DNA of 64,000 bases from Sphingobacterium lactis (GTDB taxonomy: Bacteria; Bacteroidota; Bacteroidia; Sphingobacteriales; Sphingobacteriaceae): positions 1,922,001 through 1,986,000 of the forward strand of contig NZ_CP049246.1 of assembly GCF_011046555.1 (NCBI RefSeq). The letters run 5' to 3'. Positions 43,410 to 52,450 of the stretch are shown here, in pieces; within the stretch, counting starts at the first letter, position 1, and every line of letters starts with the position of its first letter. Position numbers and translations under genes: made by a program. A model generated the notes under the pieces. It ran no database searches and was not told where the DNA came from. It saw only the letters and a program-made list of their open reading frames with translations.

Positions 43410-44096
43410 TTGTCACATCAGATAATCCGGGAATGGTCGCTGTCGGATCGGCCAAGGGAGAAGCTTCTGGAACAGGGCCGGCGCGCATTAACGGATGCGG
43501 AGCTGTTGGCCATCCTGATAGGTTCTGGCACCAATAAAGAAACCGCGGTGGATCTTTGTCGGCGGATACTGGCGAGTGTGGAATATGACTTATTCCGGCT
43601 TTCCCGGTTGGAGGTATCGGAACTGATGGAATTTAAGGGAATAGGTTCGGCAAAGGCCATCACGATCGTTGCAGCTCTGGAATTGGGCCGGCGCCGCCAG
43701 GAGACCGATGCGGCAGAGCGGGCCCAATTGAATTCCTCGTCGAAAGCTTATCAATTCCTCCGGTACAAACTCCAGGATCTTGGCCACGAGGAATTTTGGG
43801 TAGTCTATCTGAATACCGGGTGTAAGGTTTTGCAGACCCAGTTTATCGGCAAGGGTGGGGCGGATTTTACACCTGTTGATGTCCGTATGATCTTGAAAGC
43901 CGCACTCCTGTGCAATGCCACCTCACTTATCCTTTTCCACAATCACCCTGCTGGGACATTGAAACCCAGTGAGGCTGATAAGAAAATTACCAAGAAGATC
44001 AAATCTGCAGCTGAATTCATGGAATTGAAGGTCCATGACCATATCATCATCTCCGACACCGGATACTTCAGTTTCCGAGATGAAGACCTGCTGTGA
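43410..44096 (+). CDS. radC: RadC family JAB-domain protein
   Basis: A 228-residue protein with an N-terminal helix-hairpin-helix (DAELLAILIGSGTNKETAVD, then FKGIGSAKA) and a C-terminal JAB1/MPN-like metalloprotease domain with LILFHNHPAGTLKPSEADKK, the HxHPxG...SxxD metal motif. Named DNA repair protein RadC; a repair role was not confirmed in later work. The start is TTG at 43410: the nearby ATG at 43402 is out of frame. Confidence 0.93.
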   Translation: MSHQIIREWSLSDRPREKLLEQGRRALTDAELLAILIGSGTNKETAVDLCRRILASVEYDLFRLSRLEVSELMEFKGIGSAKAITIVAALELGRRRQETDAAERAQLNSSSKAYQFLRYKLQDLGHEEFWVVYLNTGCKVLQTQFIGKGGADFTPVDVRMILKAALLCNATSLILFHNHPAGTLKPSEADKKITKKIKSAAEFMELKVHDHIIISDTGYFSFRDEDLL

Positions 44097-44173
44097 TTTC
44101 TTATCCTATATCAAGAGGGATATAAACCCAAACCCGCATTTTTGTGTTATACTAAGGAAAGGACAAAATAGAC

Positions 44174-44887
44174 ATGGCAAAATTTATCTATCATCCAGCT
44201 GATACCCGAGGACATGCGGACCACGGTTGGTTAAAATCAAATCATACTTTCAGCTTTGCAGGTTATATGAATGCAGAGCGCATGAATTTTGGCGCACTGC
44301 GCGTTCTGAATGACGATTTCGTGGCGCCCGGAATGGGCTTCGGTCGGCACCCGCACAGCAACATGGAAATCATCAGTATTCCCCTTGAAGGTGAGTTGGC
44401 CCACAACGATAGCATGGGTACCGGTTCGGTAATCAAAAAGGGCGATATCCAGGTCATGAGCGCCGGAACGGGAATAGAACATAGCGAGTACAACCACAGC
44501 GAATCCGAACCGGTTAAATTCTTGCAGATCTGGGTAATTCCGGATAAACAGGATGTAGAACCCCGGTATGATCAACAAACCATAGATTACGATGCAGCAA
44601 AGAATAATTTCCTGCAAATATTATCTCCAGATGCTGATGATGCTGGGGTATGGATCCATCAACATGCTTGGTTCCATATTGCCGATTTCGATGCGGGAAA
44701 TGCCCGTCAGTATGTGATGAAAGACGCTGAAAATGGATTGTATATCTTTGTGCTGAATGGTGAATTGGATGTGGAGGGGCAGAAGTTGAATACCCGTGAT
44801 GGCCTTGGTGTACTTGGGGCGCATGATATCAAGATCAAAGCAGATACACACGCGGAATTCCTACTAATGGAAGTGCCTGTACGCTAA
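44174..44887 (+). CDS. Pirin family protein, YhhW-type (third pirin, 237 residues)
   Basis: A shorter pirin of the YhhW (quercetin 2,3-dioxygenase) type: WLKSNHTFSFAGYMNAERMN, FGRHPHSNMEIISIPLEGEL and GDIQVMSAGTGIEHSEYNH with the iron ligands His, His, Glu and His. It belongs to a different pirin subgroup from the copies at 4510 and 33760. A terminator follows 34 bases later. Confidence 0.92.
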   Translation: MAKFIYHPADTRGHADHGWLKSNHTFSFAGYMNAERMNFGALRVLNDDFVAPGMGFGRHPHSNMEIISIPLEGELAHNDSMGTGSVIKKGDIQVMSAGTGIEHSEYNHSESEPVKFLQIWVIPDKQDVEPRYDQQTIDYDAAKNNFLQILSPDADDAGVWIHQHAWFHIADFDAGNARQYVMKDAENGLYIFVLNGELDVEGQKLNTRDGLGVLGAHDIKIKADTHAEFLLMEVPVR

Positions 44888-44920
44888 GGGAAATTTACGA
44901 TAATTTACAAGATAATATAT

Positions 44921-44947
44921 AAAAGGAAGGCTGTAAGCCTTCCTTTT
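44921..44947 (+). terminator. Terminator after the third pirin gene
   Basis: AAAAGGAAGGCT pairs with GCCTTCCTTTT around a short GTAA loop; a T-rich run follows. Confidence 0.8.
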
Positions 44948-44970
44948 CCTTTTTTAAGCATACCAACTTA

Positions 44971-45390
44971 TCAATGAGGTTCCTGTTCGCCATTTTTTTC
45001 GATGGCGATGTTCTTTTCTTTTGGCTGTTCCTTTTTATCCTTGCTCTTGACAATCAGAAAGAGGTCCTCCTCAATCTCTAAAAAACCATACTCATAGCAG
45101 AAGGTATAATCATGCCCTTTGGCCGTCGTCAGGTTATGGGTATGGTATTGAAAAGAATAGCCAAATTTCATCAGTTTGTGCCTTTTTACCTTGGTCATCT
45201 TTTCTTCTCCTAACAATTCTTGGAGAATGCGTCTATTCCTGCGGAGATGATTGTTGATATCCCGCAGGATATTGTAATTGGTGCTGTTCAACTTGTTGTT
45301 GTAGGCATTGCGGCAGCTGTCATTACAGAATTTCTTATCCGACCTGCCATAGATAGGCTCTGTGCATTCAATACATCTTTTTCTGTCCAT
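44971..45390 (-). CDS. Hypothetical protein with N-terminal zinc ribbon
   Basis: A 139-residue protein starting MDRKRCIECTEPIYGRSDKK followed by FCNDSCRNAYNNK: two CxxC-type pairs forming a small zinc ribbon like those in DUF2116-type proteins. The rest is helical and basic, with an acidic Lys/Glu tail. A longer start at 45408 (MVNIKKMDRK) is possible. No partner is evident; divergent from ssb. Function unknown, possibly nucleic-acid binding by inference. Confidence 0.65.
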   Translation of the reverse strand: MDRKRCIECTEPIYGRSDKKFCNDSCRNAYNNKLNSTNYNILRDINNHLRRNRRILQELLGEEKMTKVKRHKLMKFGYSFQYHTHNLTTAKGHDYTFCYEYGFLEIEEDLFLIVKSKDKKEQPKEKNIAIEKNGEQEPH

Positions 45391-45556
45391 CTTTTTGATG
45401 TTAACCAATTTTAATTGTTTAGAAACGATTGTAGTCGAAAGTAAATATTTTATACCCGACTACGATTTTCTTTGATACCGAAATTTGAATCGGTTAAATA
45501 AAGAAACTCTAATATAGTTTTTAGAAAAATATTATCAAATAAATAAATATAAACTT

Positions 45557-45916
45557 ATGGCAACTTTCAAGAATTCAGTACAATTATTAGGTAGATTAGG
45601 TGCGGATGCGGTAATTCGGACCTCCGTAAACGGTTCGAATTATTGCATGGTCAATCTGGCGACAAATATTTCGCGCAAAAAAGGGAATGGTGAACAGTTG
45701 CAGGTTACCCATTGGCATACCATTACCATTTGGGGTCCCCTTTGTGAGGAAATGCGTAAATACGGAACCAAGGGAAGTCTCTGGTTGATCCAAGGGATAT
45801 TAACGAATCGCAAATATGAGGATCGGGAGGGAGAGACGAAATACAAATGTGAGGTCCGCGCGGATATGCTGATGTATCTAGCACCGGCAAGTGTTGGTAA
45901 TCAGGCCACAGTGTGA
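45557..45916 (+). CDS. ssb: Single-stranded DNA-binding protein
   Basis: A 119-residue OB-fold protein: FKNSVQLLGRLGADAVIRTS, then NLATNISRKKGNGEQLQVTH-type strand pairs and WHTITIWGPLCEEMRKYGTK. It is shorter than typical SSBs and lacks the acidic C-terminal tail (DDDIPF-like) that recruits partner proteins, so it is probably a secondary SSB rather than the replicative one. Single gene with its own terminator. Confidence 0.88.
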   Translation: MATFKNSVQLLGRLGADAVIRTSVNGSNYCMVNLATNISRKKGNGEQLQVTHWHTITIWGPLCEEMRKYGTKGSLWLIQGILTNRKYEDREGETKYKCEVRADMLMYLAPASVGNQATV

Positions 45917-45933
45917 TCGCATGGGTGCAAAAA

Positions 45934-45971
45934 AAGTCGGCTTGGAGATTTATGGCCTCCAAGCCGACTTC
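45934..45971. terminator. Bidirectional terminator between ssb and alkaline phosphatase
   Basis: AAGTCGGCTTGGAG pairs with CTCCAAGCCGACTT around a 9-base loop; A and T runs outside. Confidence 0.8.
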
Positions 45972-46012
45972 TTTATGCTTTAATTAGCGTATTGACTAGA
46001 TAGCCTTACGTC

Positions 46013-47425
46013 TTATGGTAGCTGCCATCCAGCGATAGTGGAAACCGTTTTCGGGATGTCTGTATTATCCATTTTCTTGTGGAATTGTTCAGCACCGACG
46101 CCAATCGCAAAAACGGGAATATACGCCGCTGAGTGGTTTGAAGATGCAAAGCTCATGGAAGATGCTTTATTCACGGCCTTAACCGCAAGTGCAGCGATCT
46201 TATCGTTTACTGCATACATACTTTTGCTGGTTTCGTTCTTGTGCTCAACAAAGCTCTTGTGGTATGCTTCCTGTAAATCCTCTTCATCATCTTCGGAAAT
46301 TTTGATGGATTTCCAAAGACCCAAATGTTCACCCAGGAAGTTTTTCAACTGATCCCAGCTTGCATTTTCATTCTTGCTGCGGAATTCATTGATCAATACC
46401 GTCAACTGCTCTTGCGATACCTTTTGGTTCTGCAGGTTTTTTAGACGTAAGGTCGAGCTGCCATTACCCACGGCCATTCCACCAGTTTCATGATCCGCCG
46501 TAACAATGATCAGTGTTTCTTCAGGATGTTTCTTGTAGAATTCATAAGCTTTCTCCACGGATCTATTGAAGTCCAAAACTTCTTGGATTGAAGTCGCACC
46601 ATCATTGGCATGACATGCCCAGTCGATCTTTCCGCCTTCTACCATCAGGAAGAAGCCTTGATCACCTTTGCTCAATGATTCAATCGCTGCAGATGTGATC
46701 TCTGCAAGGTTCAAATCACCTGGCTTTTGGTCGATGGCATATTTTAAGGATACAGGGTCAGTTCCTTTTTTGTTCATCAAAATCAGCTTCTGTGCGCTCG
46801 ATTTTGCTTTGTTGTATTCATCCAGTCCATACACCAATTTGTAACCTGCTTTTTCCAGCTGTGGGAAAAGTGGCGCTACTTCTTCTTTCTTGGCATTGGT
46901 GTTCGGTTTTAGAAAACCAGATCCCGCGAAGAAATCAAAGTTGGACTTGATGATGTCCTGACCGATCTCATAGTACATGTCACGATCGGGTTGCGTTGCA
47001 TAGAAAGATGCTGGTGTAGCATGGTCAATACTTACACTGGTCGTAATGCCGACTTTCATTCCTTTTTCTTTCGCCAGGTAGGCAATGCTCTTATATGGCT
47101 TTACGCCTGCACTATCCATAGCGATCACACCGTTTTTAGTTTTGTGACCTACCGCCAGGGCCGTACCACCAGCACCTGAATCGGTAACTCCATGCGATAG
47201 GGAATGCGAAGTAGCAAATGTAGCATACGGGAATTGACTGAAAACAGTAGGGTAGAATGTATTCTTATTGTCCAGGGATGCTTGGTAAAGTTCAGCGGAA
47301 TGTACTTGGGCAAGCCCCATACCATCACCGATCATAAAGAAAATGTATTTCGGTTGTTTCTGCGCGGAGGCCGTTCCAACGAAAATAAAAAAGGCAATGA
47401 TTAATTTGAAAATATTTGATTTCAT
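46013..47425 (-). CDS. Alkaline phosphatase
   Basis: A 470-residue secreted phosphomonoesterase; the signal peptide ends VGTASAQ. Motifs: FMIGDGMGLAQVHSAE (first metal Asp), the nucleophile Ser in HGVTDSGAGGTALAVGHKT, VEGGKIDWACHANDGATS and VTADHETGGMAVG (metal His/Asp ligands). It frees phosphate from organic esters in the periplasm. Divergent from the DUF937-OmpA gene; a TATTTTTG box lies upstream. Confidence 0.95.
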   Translation of the reverse strand: MKSNIFKLIIAFFIFVGTASAQKQPKYIFFMIGDGMGLAQVHSAELYQASLDNKNTFYPTVFSQFPYATFATSHSLSHGVTDSGAGGTALAVGHKTKNGVIAMDSAGVKPYKSIAYLAKEKGMKVGITTSVSIDHATPASFYATQPDRDMYYEIGQDIIKSNFDFFAGSGFLKPNTNAKKEEVAPLFPQLEKAGYKLVYGLDEYNKAKSSAQKLILMNKKGTDPVSLKYAIDQKPGDLNLAEITSAAIESLSKGDQGFFLMVEGGKIDWACHANDGATSIQEVLDFNRSVEKAYEFYKKHPEETLIIVTADHETGGMAVGNGSSTLRLKNLQNQKVSQEQLTVLINEFRSKNENASWDQLKNFLGEHLGLWKSIKISEDDEEDLQEAYHKSFVEHKNETSKSMYAVNDKIAALAVKAVNKASSMSFASSNHSAAYIPVFAIGVGAEQFHKKMDNTDIPKTVSTIAGWQLP

Positions 47426-47553
47426 GCGAATGTATTTAGTTCGATTACAAAAATAGTCTTCTCGTATTAAGATAATGTTAATTATAAATTCTGGCGAGTT
47501 GCAAACAAAATGTTACAGTAGGTGTTGTCTAATGTAAACTATAAACAAAAGTT

Positions 47554-48870
47554 ATGGAAAATAATTTATTAGATCTTGCCCGTTCATATTTCAACGAGCA
47601 AACATTTAGTCATCTAGCCGGTCAGGAGAACCTGTCCAATGACGAAGTGAGAAGAGGTATTGACACTGTTTTACCGACCTTATTCTTAGGTTTTCAGCGT
47701 CACTCGGGCGGTGGGTTAAAGAATATTTTGGATACATTGCGGTCCAGGTTTTCAGGTTTTAACTTTTCGGATGTGACCCGTTTCAGTCCTCCTGAGCAAG
47801 CAGTTCCTCAGGATGGTGATAACACACGTTCGGTTTTGAGTTCGTTATTCGGCGGTTCGTTCGATCAGATCATCCCGAATACGGCAAGTTTCTTGGGTAT
47901 CAATACCAACAGCTTGATCCGTCTGTTTTCGGCAGGATTGCCAGCGGTAGTTGGTGCATTGACAAGTAATGGACAGCGTTGGGATACAACTTCCATCGAA
48001 GCTGACCTGAACAACAACCGGTCGAATTTCCTAAAGGCACTTCCTGCGGGATTACCGTTGAATATGCTTTCGGATGATCCGACTTTGGGTCGTGTGGAAC
48101 CAATTGTTGATCCAGTTAGGGATGTGGTTGTGGAAGATCCGATCGTGCCTACAACGGCGCACGTAGATCCTAGACCTACACGCGAACCTGTACAGGCATT
48201 GCCGCCTGCAGAGGAAAGGAAAAAAGGAGCAGGCCTATGGTGGCTATTGATCCCGATTATCCTATTGTTGTTGTGGTTCTTCTTCGGAAAAGGATGTAAC
48301 CGCGAAGATGCAGCCTTGACAGATTCTACCAGTGTGGACACCATGATTACCGATACGGTGGTATCAACAGTACCTGTTACACCTGCGGACACGATCGTAC
48401 GCGAGAGCATTATGGTAACTCTACCGAATGATGTAACGATCAATGCCTACAAAGGTGGTATCGAAGATCAATTGGTACAGTTCCTAAACTCCGATTACAA
48501 AACACTTTCCGATGAGGAACTTAAAGATCGTTGGTTCGATTTCGATAACTTAAACTTCGAATTGGGTACGGCGAACATCCTACCGGAAAGCCAAGTGCAA
48601 TTGGATAACCTCGTAGCGATCCTGAATGCATTCCCGGATGCAAAAGTGAAAGTTGGTGGTTATACCGATAAAACTGGTGATGAAGCCATCAATAAAAAAC
48701 TATCCAACGATAGAGCAATGGCTGTAAAGAATGCTTTTGATACCAAAGGTGTTGGCGATCGCGTAATTGCTACAGAAGGCTATGGTTCTCAATTTGCTGA
48801 GTTCCCTGCTGAAGCTCCTGAATCTGACCGTGTGAAAGACAGAAGGGTAGCAATCAGTGTAAGAAAATAA
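47554..48870 (+). CDS. DUF937-OmpA envelope protein
   Basis: A 438-residue protein with three parts: an N-terminal helical DUF937 domain (about 1-160, LARSYFNEQTFSHLAGQENL), a Pro/Val-rich linker and a transmembrane helix (LWWLLIPIILLLLWFFFG, about 230-250), and a C-terminal OmpA domain (about 330-438) with the peptidoglycan-binding pattern FDNLNFELGTANILPESQVQ and NKKLSNDRAMAVKNAF. It should sit in the inner membrane with the OmpA part in the periplasm. The role of DUF937 is unknown. The order of domains is that of the YidB/OmpA-like fusions. Confidence 0.88.
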   Translation: MENNLLDLARSYFNEQTFSHLAGQENLSNDEVRRGIDTVLPTLFLGFQRHSGGGLKNILDTLRSRFSGFNFSDVTRFSPPEQAVPQDGDNTRSVLSSLFGGSFDQIIPNTASFLGINTNSLIRLFSAGLPAVVGALTSNGQRWDTTSIEADLNNNRSNFLKALPAGLPLNMLSDDPTLGRVEPIVDPVRDVVVEDPIVPTTAHVDPRPTREPVQALPPAEERKKGAGLWWLLIPIILLLLWFFFGKGCNREDAALTDSTSVDTMITDTVVSTVPVTPADTIVRESIMVTLPNDVTINAYKGGIEDQLVQFLNSDYKTLSDEELKDRWFDFDNLNFELGTANILPESQVQLDNLVAILNAFPDAKVKVGGYTDKTGDEAINKKLSNDRAMAVKNAFDTKGVGDRVIATEGYGSQFAEFPAEAPESDRVKDRRVAISVRK

Positions 48871-48923
48871 TAATTCCATTATCTCTATAACTGAATTATC
48901 GCAGCACTCTGCTGCATAAATGG

Positions 48924-48953
48924 AAAGAGCTTCACCTAGGTGGAGCTCTTTTT
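48924..48953 (+). terminator. Terminator after the DUF937-OmpA gene
   Basis: AGAGCT-TCACC pairs with GGTGG-AGCTCT around a 2-base loop, followed by five T. Confidence 0.75.
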
Positions 48954-49032
48954 CTATGGCGCAATTCTATCTGTTAGTTAATTTTATGCCGATTATCCGC
49001 GCCATGTTGCACTAAACTCTTATTTTTGCCGC

Positions 49033-49341
49033 ATGTTAACAAAGGAACAGCACAGTATGATCACGGGTGATTTCGAGAAATTCTTTAAATCGCTACAGGC
49101 ACAGAATCAGCCATTTACATTTGAGGTATTTGGGGAGTTTGCGGCCTCAATCCTGAACTTTTATGTCGGTTCGGGCCTCATTCTTCTGGCAGATAAATTG
49201 GAAGGGGCGGAGCTGTTGGTGAAATCATTCAATGCTGGACTGGGGAATGTCATCACCTCAGCAGATCAAAAAGAGATCGCCGTGTCGGTGGCCCAAGATC
49301 CAACATTGAACTATCAGCTTATCCAATCCATCTTTGGCTAG
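49033..49341 (+). CDS. Hypothetical protein (102 residues)
   Basis: A small helical protein, MLTKEQHSMITGDFEKFFKS, with a hydrophobic middle stretch (AASILNFYVGSGLILLADKL) that could be a core helix or a weak membrane segment. No family recognised. It stands alone, preceded by a TATTTTTG promoter box about 10 bases upstream and followed, convergently, by the lipocalin gene. Confidence 0.55.
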   Translation: MLTKEQHSMITGDFEKFFKSLQAQNQPFTFEVFGEFAASILNFYVGSGLILLADKLEGAELLVKSFNAGLGNVITSADQKEIAVSVAQDPTLNYQLIQSIFG

Positions 49342-49352
49342 CGCGTTCAGCG

Positions 49353-49889
49353 CTAAGCCTCCTGGATGGTCCAGGTCAATTTGTTGATGTCATAGCCGCA
49401 GGCCTCAGCATAAGCCAAGTAGAGTTCCTTCCGCGTCTGGGAAATGGTTTTCTCGCGAGAAAGAATCCACATATGGTCGAGGTCATCGCCGAATACCAAC
49501 GCATCCTGATAGTCTTCGTCTAATCGAACGATATTGTATCCGGAATAGAAAGGGCCAAAAAATGAGACTTTGAGGGCAGCTTCATTGGGTGCCCCCAGTA
49601 ACTTGGCCTTGCCGATACTGGTTTTCTGTTTTCCTGTCCGAATATGTACACCGCTATTTTCCACTTTCAGGGAGCCATCTTCGTTTTTACTGTAGGTCGC
49701 AGTGACATCCTTGAGGTCCTTCTCCCAGAAGAAATCCAATCGGGCAATCTCATACCACGTGCCGAGGTATTTTTCCAGGTCGAAATTATGGATGACTTCC
49801 ACTTCGGATCGAACGGGGCGTAGGTAATTGTAGATTACCGATCCCAGGGCAACGGCAGATAAGGTTATCAGGGTTTTCTTTTTGTCCAT
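49353..49889 (-). CDS. Lipocalin family protein (Blc-like)
   Basis: A 178-residue lipocalin: an N-terminal membrane anchor or signal (KTLITLSAVALGSVIYNYL), then the family motif YLGTWYEIARLDFFWEKDLK (GxW), VTATYSKNEDGSLKVENSG and a DALVFGDDLDHMWILSREK strand. Bacterial Blc binds lipids such as lysophospholipids and fatty acids at the envelope. There is no clear lipobox Cys, unlike E. coli Blc, so it may be held by the N-terminal helix. Confidence 0.9.
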   Translation of the reverse strand: MDKKKTLITLSAVALGSVIYNYLRPVRSEVEVIHNFDLEKYLGTWYEIARLDFFWEKDLKDVTATYSKNEDGSLKVENSGVHIRTGKQKTSIGKAKLLGAPNEAALKVSFFGPFYSGYNIVRLDEDYQDALVFGDDLDHMWILSREKTISQTRKELYLAYAEACGYDINKLTWTIQEA

Positions 49890-49968
49890 CGTAATTATTT
49901 TATGGGAAAACAGCTTAAACCCATTAAAAGTTTAAGGAGATTCCTAGTTTTGCATTAAAATTAGAAAA

Positions 49969-50433
49969 TTGTATTCAAGAGAAGAAGCAAAGAAGATCAA
50001 AGAATCCTTTTGGACGAGTTTCGGCCAGTATATGGCACCTGTGCCTTCTGCAGATGGCGAAAAGGTAACATGGGTCAATTACAAAACGGGGATCCGCAAC
50101 CTGTATTTCCGGATGGATGCGAGCAACAAGGTTGCGCAGATCGGAATTGTCATTGCCGATTCGGACGCCGGCATTCGGGCCTTGATCTTCGAACAATTCC
50201 AGGAATATCGAACCGTGCTACATGCCGAGTTGGGGGAGGAATGGATTTGGGATGCGGAATATTACGATGAATATGGCAAGGCTACTGCCCGGATATACAC
50301 CGAGATCCGCGGATCCAGTATCTTCAACCAGCAAGATTGGCCTGCGCTGATTTCCTTCTTTAAGCCACGTATCATGGCGCTGGATAGTTTCTGGTCTACG
50401 GCGCAATATGGATTTGAAATGTTTAAATATTAA
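49969..50433 (+). CDS. DUF4268 domain protein
   Basis: A 154-residue soluble protein matching DUF4268: MYSREEAKKIKESFWTSFGQ and WVNYKTGIRNLYFRMDASNK with IWDAEYYDEYGKATARIYTE. The fold is nuclease-like in other DUF4268 proteins but no catalytic motif is clear here. It starts with TTG at 49969, with a TAGTTTTG box about 20 bases upstream. The S1/P1 nuclease gene begins 5 bases after its stop. Confidence 0.8.
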   Translation: MYSREEAKKIKESFWTSFGQYMAPVPSADGEKVTWVNYKTGIRNLYFRMDASNKVAQIGIVIADSDAGIRALIFEQFQEYRTVLHAELGEEWIWDAEYYDEYGKATARIYTEIRGSSIFNQQDWPALISFFKPRIMALDSFWSTAQYGFEMFKY

Positions 50434-50438
50434 AGTAT

Positions 50439-51230
50439 ATGAAAATTGTAGGTAGAGTAATGCTTTTCTTTATGTTGCTGTCGTTTAGTCAGCAGGCATT
50501 CGCATGGGGCATGACAGGGCACCGCGTGATCTCTGAAATCGCGGAGAAACACCTGAGCAGAAAAGCCAAGCGCAATATCGAACGCTTGATTGGCCATCAG
50601 AAAATTGCCTATTGGTCAAATTGGGCAGATTTTATCAAATCCTCGCCAGATACCCTGCTCCTGAAAACGGGATCGTGGCATTTCCTGAATACACTAGGCA
50701 ACCTCACGCATGCACAATTCCTGGTGGAACTGCAGAATTCTCCGGAACAAAACCTTTATAAAGCTTATAAAAGAGTAAGACAGGATGTAGTCAACAAGGA
50801 GCTGACGCTGGAACAGCGCCAGCAGGCATTTTATTTTATGGTGCACCTGTTGGGTGATGCGCACCAACCGATGCACGTGAGTCGGGCAGAGGATCTTGGA
50901 GGTAACCGTATTCCTGTGACTTTCTTCGGCCGTGAGGGCAATATCCACCGCATTTGGGACAGCGACCTCGTGGATAACGAGAAATATTCCTATTCCGAAT
51001 ATGCACGCGTATTGGATTATGAAAAATATTTCTATAAACAGTACACCAACTCAACTTTTGAGGATTGGTTGTATGAGTCGCACCAATTGGCCAATATCAT
51101 CTACGATGATGTAGCAAAGAACAATAAGCTTTCCTACGATTATATCTTCCGTTTCAAAGAGCCTATGGAAAATGCTTTGCTGAAAGCTGGGCTCCGTTTG
51201 GCAAAAGAACTGAACGAGGTATTCGGGTAG
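50439..51230 (+). CDS. S1/P1-type nuclease, secreted
   Basis: A 263-residue zinc nuclease. The signal peptide ends at AFA, giving a mature N-terminal Trp (WGMTGHRVISEIAEKHLSRK), whose amino group and side chain bind zinc in this family. Other metal ligands lie in YWSNWADFI, VHLLGDAHQPMHVSRAEDLG and the DSDLVDNE region. It degrades single-stranded DNA and RNA outside the cytoplasm. Co-directional with the DUF4268 gene. Confidence 0.92.
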   Translation: MKIVGRVMLFFMLLSFSQQAFAWGMTGHRVISEIAEKHLSRKAKRNIERLIGHQKIAYWSNWADFIKSSPDTLLLKTGSWHFLNTLGNLTHAQFLVELQNSPEQNLYKAYKRVRQDVVNKELTLEQRQQAFYFMVHLLGDAHQPMHVSRAEDLGGNRIPVTFFGREGNIHRIWDSDLVDNEKYSYSEYARVLDYEKYFYKQYTNSTFEDWLYESHQLANIIYDDVAKNNKLSYDYIFRFKEPMENALLKAGLRLAKELNEVFG

Positions 51231-51256
51231 TGAACACCCATAATCCAAAAAAATAT

Positions 51257-51287
51257 CGGGACCATTTTCGGGTCCCGCTATTTTTTT
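51257..51287. terminator. Bidirectional terminator after the S1/P1 nuclease gene
   Basis: CGGGACC pairs with GGTCCCG around ATTTTCG, with A and T runs either side; it also serves the convergent hypothetical gene at 51305. Confidence 0.75.
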
Positions 51288-51304
51288 GTGCTCTAATTGT
51301 TCCT

Positions 51305-51673
51305 CTAATTGTTCAGCGTCCAATCGAAATAATTTCCCTTGGCGAGCATGTTCTTCCCTGCTGTCGTAAAGACAAAATCCACGTAATCGCTGCTGCAGCT
51401 TTCCGTATCGGAACAACAGTACCTGCGGTCGATGTCGAATTTCAGCCGAAAGCTACCTTTATTCTTTGCTTTATCGAACTTGAATTTTGCAACTTTCAGG
51501 TTGCCCACCTCCGGGCTACCATCTTTATTGCCCAAGGCGTCGAACACGAAATCCTTTAGTTTGTCGGTCTGCGCTGCAGGGATAAAGTCCAGGAGCGTCT
51601 GAGGTTCGATCTCCAGCGAACCGATCTGCTCTTGGGAAATGGGGATGTTGAATTCAAATTCTTTAGCTTCCAT
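51305..51673 (-). CDS. Hypothetical protein (122 residues)
   Basis: An acidic-to-neutral soluble protein with a Cys cluster (DRRYCCSDTESCSSDYVDF) near the C-terminal third that might bind a metal, and ending AKGNYFDWTLNN. No family recognised. It overlaps the gene at 51663 by 11 bases, so the two are translationally coupled and probably work together. Confidence 0.5.
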   Translation of the reverse strand: MEAKEFEFNIPISQEQIGSLEIEPQTLLDFIPAAQTDKLKDFVFDALGNKDGSPEVGNLKVAKFKFDKAKNKGSFRLKFDIDRRYCCSDTESCSSDYVDFVFTTAGKNMLAKGNYFDWTLNN

Positions 51674-52319
51674 AGTTTAAATATTTTTCCAATTGCCGCC
51701 AGTCCGGGAAATGGCTGTTCCAAAATGTGCTGGTTTGCAGTGTTGGATCCACCAAATCGGTCATGGCCATGGCAACGATGTATTCGTTCAGTCGCCTGCT
51801 GAGCAGGACATTGTGCTTACTGAAAGTAAGTTGTTTAAGGTCCTGCTGCATGGTGTAGTGGCTTCTGCTCAGTTTCCGAAAGGAAACCTGAGCGACCAAA
51901 ATGCCCAGCTCCTCTTCCCATGAACCCACGAGATCCAAAATCGTTTGCTCAAAGAGCTGCGACCGGATATCTTCTTCGATTTTTGATCTTTCCCTTCGCC
52001 TGAAGAGATTGGCGCCGGCAAGGATAAGTTCTTTTTTAATGAAGGGTTTCTGGTAACTGTCAGGTAGCAGTCGGACGTTATATTTCTTATCGAAAAGTTC
52101 CAAGGTGAAAAAGGATAGTCTTTCTTCGTCTTCTGTTGGATCGGCTGCCTGTTCCTTGCCGAATTGGCGGATATAGGCTTTGATTTCGTCCATGGAAATC
52201 CCTGGTTGTGCATAGATGATGTTTTTCTGGGCACCGGTGCGGGCAATGCGGATTCCGGCCTCCGATGTGCCGACCAATTCGTAATATGTGCCTTCGATTT
52301 CGATAAACATGCCTTGCAA
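51663..52319 (-). CDS. Hypothetical protein, first gene of a two-gene unit (218 residues)
   Basis: A soluble protein beginning MQGMFIEIEGTYYELVGTSE with an alternative start at MFIEIEG. The C-terminal end (VDPTLQTSTFWNSHFPDWRQ, then LEKYLN) is reminiscent of the YgjP/SprT-like pattern (...FW...PDWK...L), but the HExxH catalytic motif is absent. That likeness is weak. It may be an inactive relative. It overlaps the downstream gene by 11 bases. Confidence 0.5.
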   Translation of the reverse strand: MQGMFIEIEGTYYELVGTSEAGIRIARTGAQKNIIYAQPGISMDEIKAYIRQFGKEQAADPTEDEERLSFFTLELFDKKYNVRLLPDSYQKPFIKKELILAGANLFRRRERSKIEEDIRSQLFEQTILDLVGSWEEELGILVAQVSFRKLSRSHYTMQQDLKQLTFSKHNVLLSRRLNEYIVAMAMTDLVDPTLQTSTFWNSHFPDWRQLEKYLNYGS

Positions 52320-52450
52320 ATAAGCAAATAATTGGTGATTTATCGAAATAAGATGAATTATATAAGCATCGTTACTTCAACATTTTTTCAGAATCGTTAT
52401 GTTTGTGTGAAAACTTACCGAAGTTTTTAGAACAAAATAAATGGTTTATT

